The position numbers and the translations under genes were made by a program. The notes under the pieces were generated by a model. That model was not told the DNA's origin. It ran no database searches and was given only the letters and a program-made list of their open reading frames with translations. A stretch of 64,000 bases of DNA from Cobetia amphilecti (GTDB taxonomy: Bacteria > Pseudomonadota > Gammaproteobacteria > Pseudomonadales > Halomonadaceae), in assembly GCF_020217465.1 (NCBI RefSeq), contig NZ_CP084115.1, positions 1,984,001 to 2,048,000 on the forward strand, read 5' to 3'. Position 1 is the stretch's first letter; each line of letters begins with the position of its first letter. Shown one piece after another: positions 53,414 to 62,728 of the stretch.

Positions 53414-53899
53414 GGAACTGTCCTTAGGTGTCTAGCGATGATCATCGCTGATGATGCTCAGGGCGCGCCCGAGTCTGTCGTCTCGATGCCTTGTCACGAT
53501 TGCGCACTGCATTAAGCACTTTTTTGGTGCGGGAAGATTAACAGTCAGCCTTCACTCACCCTCTGCACCTTTAGTCGCAAAAAAGCGTTCTTACAGGCGA
53601 ATTCAGCTTTCCATGCCGAACGCGCATGAGCCCATGCCGCAAAAGGTTCCACCAAAGAAGTAGTTGTCAGGCAGGCATATCGTCTGTCTTTGCGTTACCT
53701 TGACGTTAACGTTAACTGTTGGGCCGCCAGAGCGACTTTCCACTAGTCTGATGGTAGGCACTGTTGTCATCGTCGAATCGACAGCTTCCGGTTCGGCAGC
53801 TTGCGGTTCGACATTCATGAAGGTACGCCATTGCCTGCCCGGCCTCACGAGGGCTGGGTAATCCCTCAAACGCCTGATCGGTAAGAGAGGACGCTGAGC
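53414..53899. other. intergenic: divergent promoters, palindrome, doubtful small ORF
   Basis: This gap separates the symporter (minus) and bkd genes (plus). A perfect 12-bp palindrome GTTAACGTTAAC lies at 53705-53716, about 185 bases before the bkd start, and could be an operator. A 71-codon minus-strand open frame (53603-53818) overlaps it; it lacks a ribosome site and is not called as a gene. Confidence 0.45.
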
Positions 53900-55339
53900 A
53901 TGTCCGATACAACAACACGCGGACCCGTATCCCCGGGGACCGCGCCGCCCGATGGCTCACAGCCAGAGCTCAATGACTTGACCGCCATGCCGACGGCAGA
54001 CCAGATCGCGCCGCAGGGGCCGACGGTGCTGCATCACCTGGCCTTCATGACCGGCGATGAACTCTGCATCCCGATCTTCAAGCGCCTGCGTCAGGACGGC
54101 ACCCTTTATCCCGTCGATGTGCCACAGGGGCAGAGTGACGATACCCGGGGAGGCCAGTCGCAGGACAGTTCACCTATCGACCGCGACACGGCGCTCAAGA
54201 TCTACCGGACGATGCTGTTCACCCGGGTGCTGGATGAGCGCATGCTGGCCGCCCAGCGCCAGGGGCGCTTGAGCTTCTACATGCAATGCACCGGCGAGGA
54301 AGCCACGGTGATCGGCAGTGCGGCGGCGCTTCAAGACGATGACATGATCATGGCGCAATACCGTGAGCAGGGGGCGCTGGCCTGGCGCGGCTTCAGCTGC
54401 GACGAATTCATGAACCAGATGTTCGGCAACGAGCGCGACTACGGCAAGGGCCGTCAGATGCCGATCCACTATGGGTCGCGTGACCTGCACTACATGACCA
54501 TCTCCTCGCCGCTGGCGACCCAGATTCCCCAGGCGACCGGCTATGCCTACGGCCAGAAGCTGGCGGGCAAGGGGCAGTGCACCATCACCATCTTCGGTGA
54601 AGGGGCCGCCTCCGAGGGCGATTTCCATGCCGCCCTCAACATGGCCTCCGTGCATCGGGTGCCGTGCATCTTCCTGTGTCGCAACAATGGCTATGCCATT
54701 TCCACCCCGTCATGCGAGCAATTCGCTGCCGATGGCATCGCGCCACGCGCCTTCGGCTATCACATGCAGAGCATCCGGGTGGATGGCAATGACGTGATCG
54801 CCGTCTACGAAGCCACCCTGGCGGCGCGCAAGATCGCGGTCGAGACGAATCAGCCGGTATTGATCGAGGCGATGACCTATCGTCTGGCAGCGCACTCCTC
54901 CTCGGATGACCCCTCCGGGTATCGCAGCAAGAAGGAGGAGGCCATCTGGCGTGACAAGGACCCCATCCTGCGCATGCGCAACTGGCTGGAAGCGCAAGGC
55001 TGGTGGAGCGAGGAGGAGGAAAAGGCCACTGGCGATCAACTGCGTCGCGAAGTGCTTGAGTCCATGAAGCGTGCCGAGAAACTGGCGCCACCGGCGCTGG
55101 ACACGCTGATCAGCGATGTCTACGACACGCCGACGCCGTTGCTCACGCAGCAGCTCGAAGACGTGAAACAGCATATTCGCAAGTATCCGCATGCCTATCC
55201 CAAGGGCGCCGCCAGCATGGGGTTCACTGCGCAGGAGCTGGAAGACAGTCGCAAGGCGTATCAGGCACGTCAGCAGCGCATGCAGAGCCATCAGCCGGTA
55301 GAGAGCCATCAGCCTGTGGATGGAGGCCAGACATCATGA
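53900..55339 (+). CDS. bkdA1: branched-chain 2-oxoacid dehydrogenase E1 alpha
   Basis: This 479-residue subunit decarboxylates branched-chain 2-oxoacids with thiamine diphosphate. It has [15 protein letters not shown]-like helices near 110 ([16 protein letters not shown]), the TPP motif [18 protein letters not shown] near 234-251 ending CRNNGYAIS, and the phosphorylation-loop-like [16 protein letters not shown] near 326. The N-terminal 40 residues and the C-terminal tail (two copies of ESHQPV/SHQPV) are extra. GAGAGGA precedes the ATG. It overlaps the E1 beta gene by four bases. The sequence type is Bkd rather than pyruvate E1. Confidence 0.92.
   Translation: MSDTTTRGPVSPGTAPPDGSQPELNDLTAMPTADQIAPQGPTVLHHLAFMTGDELCIPIFKRLRQDGTLYPVDVPQGQSDDTRGGQSQDSSPIDRDTALKIYRTMLFTRVLDERMLAAQRQGRLSFYMQCTGEEATVIGSAAALQDDDMIMAQYREQGALAWRGFSCDEFMNQMFGNERDYGKGRQMPIHYGSRDLHYMTISSPLATQIPQATGYAYGQKLAGKGQCTITIFGEGAASEGDFHAALNMASVHRVPCIFLCRNNGYAISTPSCEQFAADGIAPRAFGYHMQSIRVDGNDVIAVYEATLAARKIAVETNQPVLIEAMTYRLAAHSSSDDPSGYRSKKEEAIWRDKDPILRMRNWLEAQGWWSEEEEKATGDQLRREVLESMKRAEKLAPPALDTLISDVYDTPTPLLTQQLEDVKQHIRKYPHAYPKGAASMGFTAQELEDSRKAYQARQQRMQSHQPVESHQPVDGGQTS
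55284..55319. repeat. two 18-bp repeats inside the C-terminal end of bkdA1
   Basis: AGAGCCATCAGCCGGTAG and AGAGCCATCAGCCTGTGG lie head to tail. They encode the duplicated [12 protein letters not shown] tail and end 20 bases before the stop. Confidence 0.85.
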
Positions 55340-56442
55340 GTGAGCAGATGAGTGAACAGCCGTTGGAGAAAACGCCAGTGACAGACTCAGCTGCGGCGAG
55401 TTCAGCGGCGAAAGAAGCGTCTGCGGCGACGGGCAGCAAGGATGGAGCAGCCTCGGCCTCGGGCAAGAAACAGATGAACATGCTGCAGGCGATCAACAAT
55501 GCGTTGGATATCGCCATGGCCGCCAATCCCCGTGTGGTGCTGTTCGGGGAGGACGTCGGGGTATTCGGCGGCGTTTTCCGGGCCACCAGCCACCTGCAGG
55601 ACAAATACGGTCGAGAGCGCTGCTTCAATACGCCACTCACCGAGCAGGGCATCATCGGGTTCGCCAACGGGCTGGCGGCGCAGGGCTCGACGCCGGTGGC
55701 CGAGATCCAGTTCGCCGACTACATCTTCCCCGCCTTTGACCAGATCGTGAACGAGGCGGCCAAGTTCCGCTATCGCTCCGGTGATCTGTTCGATGTCGGC
55801 GGCCTGACGATTCGCACGCCCTATGGTGGCGGCATCGCAGGCGGGCTCTATCACTCCCAGTCGCCCGAGGCCTATTTCGCGCATACCCCGGGCCTCAAGA
55901 TCGTGATGCCACGCAATCCCCACCAGGCCAAGGGGCTCTTGCTGGCGGCGATTCGCGATCCCAATCCGGTGCTGTTCATGGAGCCCAAGCGGCTCTATCG
56001 CGCCTCGGTGGGTGAGGTGCCAGAAGCCGATTACGAACTGCCCCTGGGCGTGGCCGACGTCATTCGTGAAGGCCGCGATATCACGTTGCTCGGCTGGGGC
56101 GCTCAGATGGAGGTCATCGAGAAGGCCGCTGCGCTCGCCGAGCAGGATGGCATCGACTGCGAGATCATTGACCTGCGCAGCATTCTGCCCTGGGACATCG
56201 AGACGGTGTGTGACTCGGTGCTCAAGACGGGGCGCCTGGTAGTCAGTCATGAAGCGCCGCTGACGGGAGGTTTTGCCAGCGAGATTGCCGCCACCGTGCA
56301 GGAGCGTTGCTTTTTGTATCTCGAGGCGCCGATCCGACGCGTCACTGGCCTTGATACGCCGTTCCCGCTGGTGCTCGAGAAGGAGCATCTGCCGGACGAG
56401 CTCAAGATCTACGAGGCCATCAAGCAAAGCTTGAATTACTGA
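55336..56442 (+). CDS. bkdA2: branched-chain 2-oxoacid dehydrogenase E1 beta
   Basis: This 368-residue subunit pairs with E1 alpha. The core starts at [20 protein letters not shown] near 49, with [35 protein letters not shown] near 96, [16 protein letters not shown] and [20 protein letters not shown] near 175. The first 45 residues are an Ala/Ser/Lys-rich extension not seen in most homologues. It starts within the E1 alpha stop (ATGA). The protein ends [10 protein letters not shown]. Confidence 0.92.
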   Translation: MSEQMSEQPLEKTPVTDSAAASSAAKEASAATGSKDGAASASGKKQMNMLQAINNALDIAMAANPRVVLFGEDVGVFGGVFRATSHLQDKYGRERCFNTPLTEQGIIGFANGLAAQGSTPVAEIQFADYIFPAFDQIVNEAAKFRYRSGDLFDVGGLTIRTPYGGGIAGGLYHSQSPEAYFAHTPGLKIVMPRNPHQAKGLLLAAIRDPNPVLFMEPKRLYRASVGEVPEADYELPLGVADVIREGRDITLLGWGAQMEVIEKAAALAEQDGIDCEIIDLRSILPWDIETVCDSVLKTGRLVVSHEAPLTGGFASEIAATVQERCFLYLEAPIRRVTGLDTPFPLVLEKEHLPDELKIYEAIKQSLNY

Positions 56443-56463
56443 TGACAGGGAGTGATGCGCGCC

Positions 56464-58281
56464 ATGAATGATTTCATCCTGCCCGATATCGGCGAAGGCA
56501 TCGTCGAGTGCGAGCTGGTCAAGTGGTTGATCAAGGAAGGCGACGTGATCGAGGAAGATCAGCCGGTGGCCGAGGTCATGACAGACAAGGCGTTGGTGGA
56601 AATCCCCGCGCCCCACGCCGGCACCGTGGTCAAGCTTTACTGTCAGGAAGGCGAGATTGCCCGAGTCCATGCGCCGCTGTTTGCGGTGGATGATGGCAGT
56701 GACAGTGATGGTGACAAGACCGGACACGGCGAGCGTGAGGATGACCACGCCGGCGATGTCATGACGGTTGCCGCGCCTGCTCGCTCGACGGCACAGACTC
56801 AGTCAGCTGCCAGCCAGGCGACCAGCAGTCAGTCGGATGTCACAACGTCAGCACCCGCGGCGGCAGCTACCAATGGTGCAGCTACCACACCAACAGCCGC
56901 GGTCCTTGAGCGGCGCTCGCGTGATTTCATCCTGCCGGATATCGGCGAAGGCATCGTCGAATGTGAAGTGGTCACCTGGCACGTCGCGGAAGGCGACACG
57001 GTGGAAGAAGACCAGACGATCGTGGATGTTATGACCGACAAGGCGCTGGTCGAGATCACCGCCTCGGAGCCCGGGCGTATCGTGCGCTTTCATTACGCCC
57101 AGGGCGAGAATGCCCGAGTGCATACGCCGCTGTATGCCTATGTGCCTGATGAGGAGGCAGAGGCTGAAAGCGCTGAGAGCGCTGAGGGCGACGTCACCGC
57201 GCCTGAGCGCAAGCAGGCTCAGCCAGAGCGTCTGGCGAAGCACCGCCAGGAGGGCGACTACAAGAGCGACAAAAAGAGTGGGCAAGACGGGCGTCACGAG
57301 GAGAGCCGGCCTCGCATACCCGCGACCCCTGCCGTGCGCCGCCTATTGCGCGAACATCAGCTCGATATCCAGGCCATTGCTGGCTCGGGGCGTAACGGCC
57401 GGGTGCTGAAGGAAGATGTGTTGGCATATCTCAAGCAATCCGAGGCTCGCGAGATTGACGCGACGCCTGATGACTCTCACAAGGTCGGCGCTGCCGCCGA
57501 GACCGACAAGGCAGCTGCCGAAGCGTGTGCTGTGGCCAGTGACGTGTCCAGTCACGAGGTGCGATCGTCACGCCTTGAGTCGAAAGCGGTACCGCTCAAG
57601 GGTGTCGCGGCGGTAATGGCTCGGCGCATGGTGCAGGCCAGCACGCAGATCCCGCATTTCCATTACGGCGATGAGCTCGATATCACCGACCTGCTGGCGT
57701 TGCGGGCCCGCCTCAAGGTACGCGCCGAGCAGCAGGGCATTCGCCTGACCCTGATGCCGTTCATCATGAAGGCCATGGCGCTGGCGGTCATCGAGGAGCC
57801 GATTCTCAATGCGCGTCTCAGTGAGGATGAGAGCGAGATTCTCTATCAGGGCGCCTGCAACATCGGCATGGCGGTGGACAGTGCCAGCGGGCTGATGGTG
57901 CCGAATGTGAAGGGCGTCGAGCGTCTGAGCATTCTCGAGATCGCGCGTGAGGTCGGGCGGCTGACCGAGGCTGCGCGCAGCGGGCGCGTTGCCCAGGCGG
58001 ACCTCAAGGGCGGCACCTTGACGATCTCCAATATCGGGGCTCTGGGCGGCACCTACGCCGCGCCGATCATCAACCAGCCGGAGGTCGCCATCGTCGCGCT
58101 GGGGCGCACTCAGCGTCTACCGCGCTTCGATGGCGAGGGCAATGTCTGTGCGCGTGACATCATGACCATCACCTGGGCGGGGGATCATCGCATCATCGAT
58201 GGCGGGACCATCGCGCGCTTCAGCAATCTGTGGAAGCACTATCTCGAGCACCTTGACGAAATGCTGCTGTCGCTGTCATGA
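56464..58281 (+). CDS. bkdB: branched-chain 2-oxoacid dehydrogenase E2 with two lipoyl domains
   Basis: This 605-residue acyltransferase core has two lipoyl domains, 1-76 and about 152-228, each with MTDKALVEI carrying the lipoyl Lys (Lys42 and Lys193). An Ala/Ser/Thr-rich hinge separates them. The E1/E3-binding domain RIPATPAVRRLLREHQLDIQ lies near 283, and the catalytic domain with GDHRIIDGGTIARF is at the C-terminus. Bkd E2 usually has a single lipoyl domain, so the duplication is notable. The ATG at 56464 matches the family start; 56452 (GTG) and 56455 are alternatives. No E3 (lpd) gene follows, so E3 is presumably shared from elsewhere. Confidence 0.92.
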   Translation: MNDFILPDIGEGIVECELVKWLIKEGDVIEEDQPVAEVMTDKALVEIPAPHAGTVVKLYCQEGEIARVHAPLFAVDDGSDSDGDKTGHGEREDDHAGDVMTVAAPARSTAQTQSAASQATSSQSDVTTSAPAAAATNGAATTPTAAVLERRSRDFILPDIGEGIVECEVVTWHVAEGDTVEEDQTIVDVMTDKALVEITASEPGRIVRFHYAQGENARVHTPLYAYVPDEEAEAESAESAEGDVTAPERKQAQPERLAKHRQEGDYKSDKKSGQDGRHEESRPRIPATPAVRRLLREHQLDIQAIAGSGRNGRVLKEDVLAYLKQSEAREIDATPDDSHKVGAAAETDKAAAEACAVASDVSSHEVRSSRLESKAVPLKGVAAVMARRMVQASTQIPHFHYGDELDITDLLALRARLKVRAEQQGIRLTLMPFIMKAMALAVIEEPILNARLSEDESEILYQGACNIGMAVDSASGLMVPNVKGVERLSILEIAREVGRLTEAARSGRVAQADLKGGTLTISNIGALGGTYAAPIINQPEVAIVALGRTQRLPRFDGEGNVCARDIMTITWAGDHRIIDGGTIARFSNLWKHYLEHLDEMLLSLS

Positions 58282-58323
58282 GGCGCTGCTTGCTCCAGAG
58301 GCCCCAGCTAGAGAGCATCTCGC

Positions 58324-60213
58324 ATGAGTGATGCGCGCGCCCACGAGCGTCTGCAACAGTTCTATATCCCGGAAGAGCAGTCGATCTATCTGCTCTCGCA
58401 TCATGATGCCAAGAAGCTCAAGGACTGGGTGGCGCTGTGCATCGCCCAGCTCGAGGGGCTTGGCTACCGGGATATCCATCTGGTCGGCAAGGGCGCCTAC
58501 GGTTTCGTGTTCGCCGGCTGGCGCCTGGGCGAAGACCGGCGCACGCGTGAAGAACATGTCTTCAAGTTCACGCGGGTGACTCTTCCCCAGGCCCTGCAGG
58601 ACCGCCTGGAGGAAGAGGCCTACATGCTCGACCAGGTCGCTCACCCGCTGATTCCGCGTCTGGTCAGCTATCAGCGGGTACGGCGGCAGTCGATTCTGGT
58701 CATGCAGCGCGCGCCGGGCATCAATCTCGAGGAATATTCGCTGCGTCACGGGCGCATGTCGCCGCGTCTGGTGGTCAAGATCGCCAGTCAGCTGGCCGAC
58801 ATTCTCAAGTCGCTGCGCGGGTCATCGACAGGGGCAGGCACGCCACCAGTCGTGCATGGTGACATCAAGCCGTCGAATCTGGTCTTCGATGTCGAGCGGG
58901 AACAGGTGGCATTGATCGACTGGGGCAGTTCGGTATTCGCTCAGCTCGATGAGCATCAGCAGTTCATCACCACCAACGTGATGCAGCTGATGTCGGATAA
59001 CCTGCAACAGACCAATGCGCGTCTGGGCGATGTCTATTTCATCGGCGAGGAGCAGCTCAATGGTGCGCTGTCCTCGCCGCGCTTCGATGAGCAGGGCGTG
59101 GCCGCCACACTCTATGCGCTGGCGTCTGGCCAGTCGTGTCGCTTCGGCGTGCGCGCCATTCCGGCGGTGTCGCTGGGGTTACCCCGGGAATTCGCGCGTC
59201 TGCTCGATGGCATGCTGGCGGATGACCCGCAGCTGCGCATGCAGGCCGGCGACTACTTCCTGCGCGAGATGGGCAGGATCTCGCGGCTGGTGATGCCGGA
59301 ATTGCCTCTCGAGCCGCCACAGTCTCTGCTGCCGGTATGGGTGAGGCCGGCAACGCGCGAGATCGACACGGTCGTCTATACCTCGCGCAAATCCTTCCTG
59401 CGTGAGGCCTTCGAGGCAGACGAGACCGGCGAACATGCTGGCAACGCGCTGGACGCCGTCAATGATGTCCAGCTGGATCGTTACTACAAGAACTTCATGC
59501 AAGGCATGGGCGGCACCGAAAAAGCCTTCCTGGCCGCGGTCAGTCGTCTGGGCAAATACCCTATCGTCGGCGGTCTGGCGATTCGCTGGGAGCCGCAAGG
59601 CATCTTCGTGGATACTGCGCTGCACCTGCATGACCCTGCCTTGAAGGCCGCCTTCGTCGTCGCGATCAACAACATGGTCGCTCTGGCGCGTGCCATCTAT
59701 CGCCAGGGCGTGTTCAAGGCGTGTCTGTTCAATGCCCGCGATACCCTGCATCTGGAGCGGGAAGACCCGGAGGCCGCCTTCGTCTTCGCGCCGACGGCAG
59801 ACGGGGAGGCCAGACCTCGCTTGAGCTATGAGGTCAGTGCGGTGCCGGAGCTCGAGGATGACTCGCGCGTGCACTCCTACTTCGAGGACGGCCCGGACCC
59901 TGAAGAACTGCTGGTGCTGCCCGAGGAGATATTGAAGGCACTGGAGTCACTCAATGCCATCCACCACACCGGCATGCTGATCTTCGAAGCCCTGCCACAC
60001 CACCTCAAGATTCACAGTTATTACCGACTGCTGGACCCCTCGCGAGAGCAGGAATTCGCGCGTCTGCTGGCGGAGATTCTCGATGCCGTGCCGCTGATCT
60101 CCGGGTTGGGAATTTCCGGCTTCATGAAGATGCCCTACAAGAACACCAAGCATTTCGATCATATCGAGGCGCAACCCGAACGCTTCTATCCTCGGGACCC
60201 GCGTGCGGTGTGA
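58324..60213 (+). CDS. Hanks-type serine/threonine kinase-like protein with unknown C-terminal domain
   Basis: This 629-residue protein has kinase-like motifs: glycine loop GKGAYGFVFAG at 55-65, a candidate ATP-binding Lys81 in VFKF, catalytic HGDIKPSNL with Asp180 and Asn185, and DWG at 199-201 in place of DFG. The N-lobe precedes residue 130 and the C-lobe ends near 330. Residues about 340-629 form a second domain I do not recognise, including NFMQGMGGTEKAFLAAVSRL and KIHSYYRLLDPSREQEFARL. No membrane segment is seen. It lies 42 bases after the E2 gene on the same strand, with a weak ribosome site, so it may be co-transcribed. A role in regulating Bkd is speculation. Confidence 0.75.
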   Translation: MSDARAHERLQQFYIPEEQSIYLLSHHDAKKLKDWVALCIAQLEGLGYRDIHLVGKGAYGFVFAGWRLGEDRRTREEHVFKFTRVTLPQALQDRLEEEAYMLDQVAHPLIPRLVSYQRVRRQSILVMQRAPGINLEEYSLRHGRMSPRLVVKIASQLADILKSLRGSSTGAGTPPVVHGDIKPSNLVFDVEREQVALIDWGSSVFAQLDEHQQFITTNVMQLMSDNLQQTNARLGDVYFIGEEQLNGALSSPRFDEQGVAATLYALASGQSCRFGVRAIPAVSLGLPREFARLLDGMLADDPQLRMQAGDYFLREMGRISRLVMPELPLEPPQSLLPVWVRPATREIDTVVYTSRKSFLREAFEADETGEHAGNALDAVNDVQLDRYYKNFMQGMGGTEKAFLAAVSRLGKYPIVGGLAIRWEPQGIFVDTALHLHDPALKAAFVVAINNMVALARAIYRQGVFKACLFNARDTLHLEREDPEAAFVFAPTADGEARPRLSYEVSAVPELEDDSRVHSYFEDGPDPEELLVLPEEILKALESLNAIHHTGMLIFEALPHHLKIHSYYRLLDPSREQEFARLLAEILDAVPLISGLGISGFMKMPYKNTKHFDHIEAQPERFYPRDPRAV

Positions 60214-60371
60214 AAAGGAGTTTGCCTTGGAAGGCAGTCGCATGGTGATGTCGATTTATATAACCGTGATTATCGTGATTCGTGTTAGTGTCACATCGCG
60301 TGATCATTGCTGATCTTGCTGAACTCAATAATCAGATCGATTAAAATCGATAACCTACAGGGAACGTACTC
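60214..60371. promoter_or_regulatory. AT-rich promoter region of the lipoprotein gene
   Basis: The stretch is markedly AT-rich against the GC-rich background. ATCGAT-TAAA-ATCGAT (60336-60351) is a short inverted repeat just before the ribosome site AGGGA and ATG 60372; it overlaps a plausible -10 (TTAAAAT). It suggests an independent promoter. Confidence 0.45.
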
Positions 60372-60860
60372 ATGTCTCGACCTATCGCCCGGAAATTGCG
60401 TCAAGCCTCAGGTGGTCTGGCTATTCTGGCGCTGCTGGCAGGATGTAGCGCGCATACGACGATCAGCAGCCCGTCAGAGACCGCGCGTATCAACTTGAAA
60501 GATGTCACCAGAGATCAGTCTACCGTTCAAGAAACGCTACCCACCACCAGCTTCGGCAATTACGAGTTTGAAGTAGTGGATGACAACAAGATGCCCATGT
60601 ATGGCATTCTGCCGCTGAAGTTCAATGGTGGTTATCTGGCGCTTGATATCCTGTTCTTTGCCCCCGCCGCATTCTTCAATCTGCGTGAAGTCCACCCTTA
60701 TTACGAAATCGACCATGACGAGGGTGTCGTGCGTTATCGTGATGAGAAGGGCGGAGAATGGACACCCTATACACCCACCGAGGAAGAAGCCGAGCGTGCA
60801 CGCAAATACTTTGCCGCGCATCGTGATGATGTAATCTCGCAGACCAGCGCACAGCAGTAA
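60372..60860 (+). CDS. putative lipoprotein
   Basis: This 162-residue protein has a lipoprotein signal: a basic start MSRPIARKLR, a hydrophobic stretch and the lipobox LLAGC with Cys25. The mature part contains YEFEVVDDNKMPMYGILP near 59 and a hydrophobic ALDILFFAPAAFFNLREVHP near 90-109 that could be a membrane or packing segment, then an acidic helix TEEEAERARKYFAAH. I do not recognise the family. AGGGA precedes the ATG. Codon choice is less GC-biased than in the neighbours, which may indicate acquisition. Envelope location is inferred. Confidence 0.75.
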   Translation: MSRPIARKLRQASGGLAILALLAGCSAHTTISSPSETARINLKDVTRDQSTVQETLPTTSFGNYEFEVVDDNKMPMYGILPLKFNGGYLALDILFFAPAAFFNLREVHPYYEIDHDEGVVRYRDEKGGEWTPYTPTEEEAERARKYFAAHRDDVISQTSAQQ

Positions 60861-60907
60861 GCGTGATGCCCGAAGTCGGTAAAGTCGTCTGATTTATTGC
60901 TTTGATA

Positions 60908-60948
60908 CGACAGCGCCGCACCAGAGGCTTTCTGGTGCGGCGCTGTCG
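60908..60948. terminator. terminator between the lipoprotein gene and aspA
   Basis: CGACAGCGCCGCACCAGA and its exact complement form an 18-bp stem with loop GGCTT. No T-tract follows on the plus strand, and only scattered Ts on minus. It lies between convergent genes. Confidence 0.75.
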
Positions 60949-60997
60949 CATGTGACAACAGGTTGATGCGGCAAGCGAGCAGACTCTCGCTGAAGGG

Positions 60998-62497
60998 TCA
61001 GTCCTTCATCTGACGCGGGCGCGTCATGGCCTGCGGGGACAGCAGTGCCTCCAGGCGTGCTTCATCCAGCAGGCCTTCCTCGCGTACCAGTTCCAGCACG
61101 CTGCGACCGCTGACCAGGGCTTCCTTGGCGATGCGGGTGGCGTTGTCATAGCCGATATACGGGTTGAGCGCGGTGATCAGGCCGATGGAATTGTTGACCA
61201 GCTCGGCGCAGCGATCACGGTTGGCGGTGATGCCGATCACGCAGCGATTCTTGAGCATGGTCATGGCACGGCTCAGCTGGCGGATGGAGTCGAGCAGCTT
61301 GTAGGCGATCAGCGGCTCCATCACGTTGAGCTGCAGCTGGCCGGCTTCCGCCGCCATGGTCAGCGCGGTGTCGTTGCCGATGACATCGAAGGCGACCTGA
61401 TTGACGGCTTCCGGAATCACCGGGTTGACCTTGCCCGGCATGATCGAGCTGCCCGGCTGCTGAGGCGGCAGGTTGATCTCGTTGAAGCCGGTGCGCGGGC
61501 CTGAGGACAGCAGGCGCAGGTCGTTGCAGATCTTGGATAGCTTGACCGCCAGGCGCTTGAGCATGCCGTGGAAGAGCACGAAGGCACCCATGTCGCTGGT
61601 GGCCTCGACCAGGTCCGATGCCGGGCGGAAGTCGATGCCGGAACGACGTGCCAGAGCCTCGATCGCCAGAGCGCTGTAGCGCGGGTCGGCATTGATGCCG
61701 GTGCCGATCGCGGTCCCGCCCAGATTGACCTCCTTGAGCAACTCATTGAGGTTGGCGATGCGATCGACGTCTTCCCGCAGAGTGTTGGCGAAGGCGCGGA
61801 ATTCCTGGCCCAGCGTCATCGGCACCGCGTCCTGCAGCTGGGTGCGACCCATCTTGACCACGTCATCGAATTCCAGCGCCTTGGTGGCGAAGGCATTGGC
61901 CAGTTCGCTCAGCGCATCCACCAGCATCGAGTGGCTGCGCAGCAGGCCGACACGGATGGCGGTCGGGTAGGCGTCGTTGGTGGACTGCGCCATGTTGACG
62001 TGATTGTTGGGGTGCAGCTGCTGGTAATCGCCTTTCTCGTAGCCCAGGAACTCGAGACCAAGATTGGCGATCACTTCGTTGGCATTCATGTTGGTCGAGG
62101 TGCCGGCGCCGCCCTGGATCATGTCGACCACGAACTGATCATGATGATCGCCATTCATCAGACGCGCACAGGCGTGCTGGATGGCATCGTGTTCGCGTGT
62201 CTCGAGATAGCCCAGCGCATGGTTGGCTTCGGCGGCGGCGGCCTTGACCAGCGCGAGCCCTTCGACGAGACGCGGGAAGTGCGACAACGGCACGCCGGAG
62301 AGGTGGAAGTTGTTCAGCGCGCGCTGGGTCTGCACACCGTAGTAGGCATCAGCCGGCACCGGCTCGCGCCCGAGGAGATCCTTTTCAAGTCGGAAGCCGT
62401 TGGCCAGTGCCTCACGCTCGGCATGGCTCAAGTCGGCCGGCGTGGCAGTTGCCGGGGTGGCATTGGCGGCGATGGGGGTTTCCGAGAGATGGTTCAC
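60998..62497 (-). CDS. aspA: aspartate ammonia-lyase
   Basis: This 499-residue enzyme converts aspartate to fumarate and ammonia. It has LEKDLLGREPVPADAYYGVQ near 33, GGAGTSTNMNANEVIANLG near 130, MGRTQLQDAVPMTLGQEFRA near 220 and the superfamily signature GSSIMPGKVNP. The last motif and the overall sequence favour aspartase over fumarase C, though the signature alone does not separate them. No ATG fits; a GTG at 62497 with AGGAG ten bases upstream gives the expected N-terminus. An upstream frame to 62812 runs into the divergent regulator and is rejected. Confidence 0.92.
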   Translation of the reverse strand: MNHLSETPIAANATPATATPADLSHAEREALANGFRLEKDLLGREPVPADAYYGVQTQRALNNFHLSGVPLSHFPRLVEGLALVKAAAAEANHALGYLETREHDAIQHACARLMNGDHHDQFVVDMIQGGAGTSTNMNANEVIANLGLEFLGYEKGDYQQLHPNNHVNMAQSTNDAYPTAIRVGLLRSHSMLVDALSELANAFATKALEFDDVVKMGRTQLQDAVPMTLGQEFRAFANTLREDVDRIANLNELLKEVNLGGTAIGTGINADPRYSALAIEALARRSGIDFRPASDLVEATSDMGAFVLFHGMLKRLAVKLSKICNDLRLLSSGPRTGFNEINLPPQQPGSSIMPGKVNPVIPEAVNQVAFDVIGNDTALTMAAEAGQLQLNVMEPLIAYKLLDSIRQLSRAMTMLKNRCVIGITANRDRCAELVNNSIGLITALNPYIGYDNATRIAKEALVSGRSVLELVREEGLLDEARLEALLSPQAMTRPRQMKD

Positions 62498-62728
62498 TTG
62501 GGCGGAACTCCTGGCTGAAGTACACTGTGGCGCTTGAATGGCGGCTAGGTGGACAAGGGTAACCAGCGCAGCCCCTCGGCGGCCAATGCCATTCAACGCT
62601 GCCGTATACGTCAAACGCATAAGACGAAGGTGGTGGTGCGCCGCGACGCACCATTCTCCATGACAAGACCCTGCATGACCGGCCAGGCAAGCCTCGCTTG
62701 GGCATGTTCGACATTTTTGGGAGTTCGG
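62498..62728. promoter_or_regulatory. divergent promoter region aspA / LysR-type regulator
   Basis: The 231-base gap between two divergent GTG starts is where a LysR protein would normally bind. I found no clean T-N11-A palindrome that I would single out, and no hairpin. Confidence 0.4.

Noticed and set aside
53451-53663. 70-codon plus-strand frame before bkdA1
   Set aside because: Basic, Ser/Pro-rich sequence with no ribosome site and no coding character.
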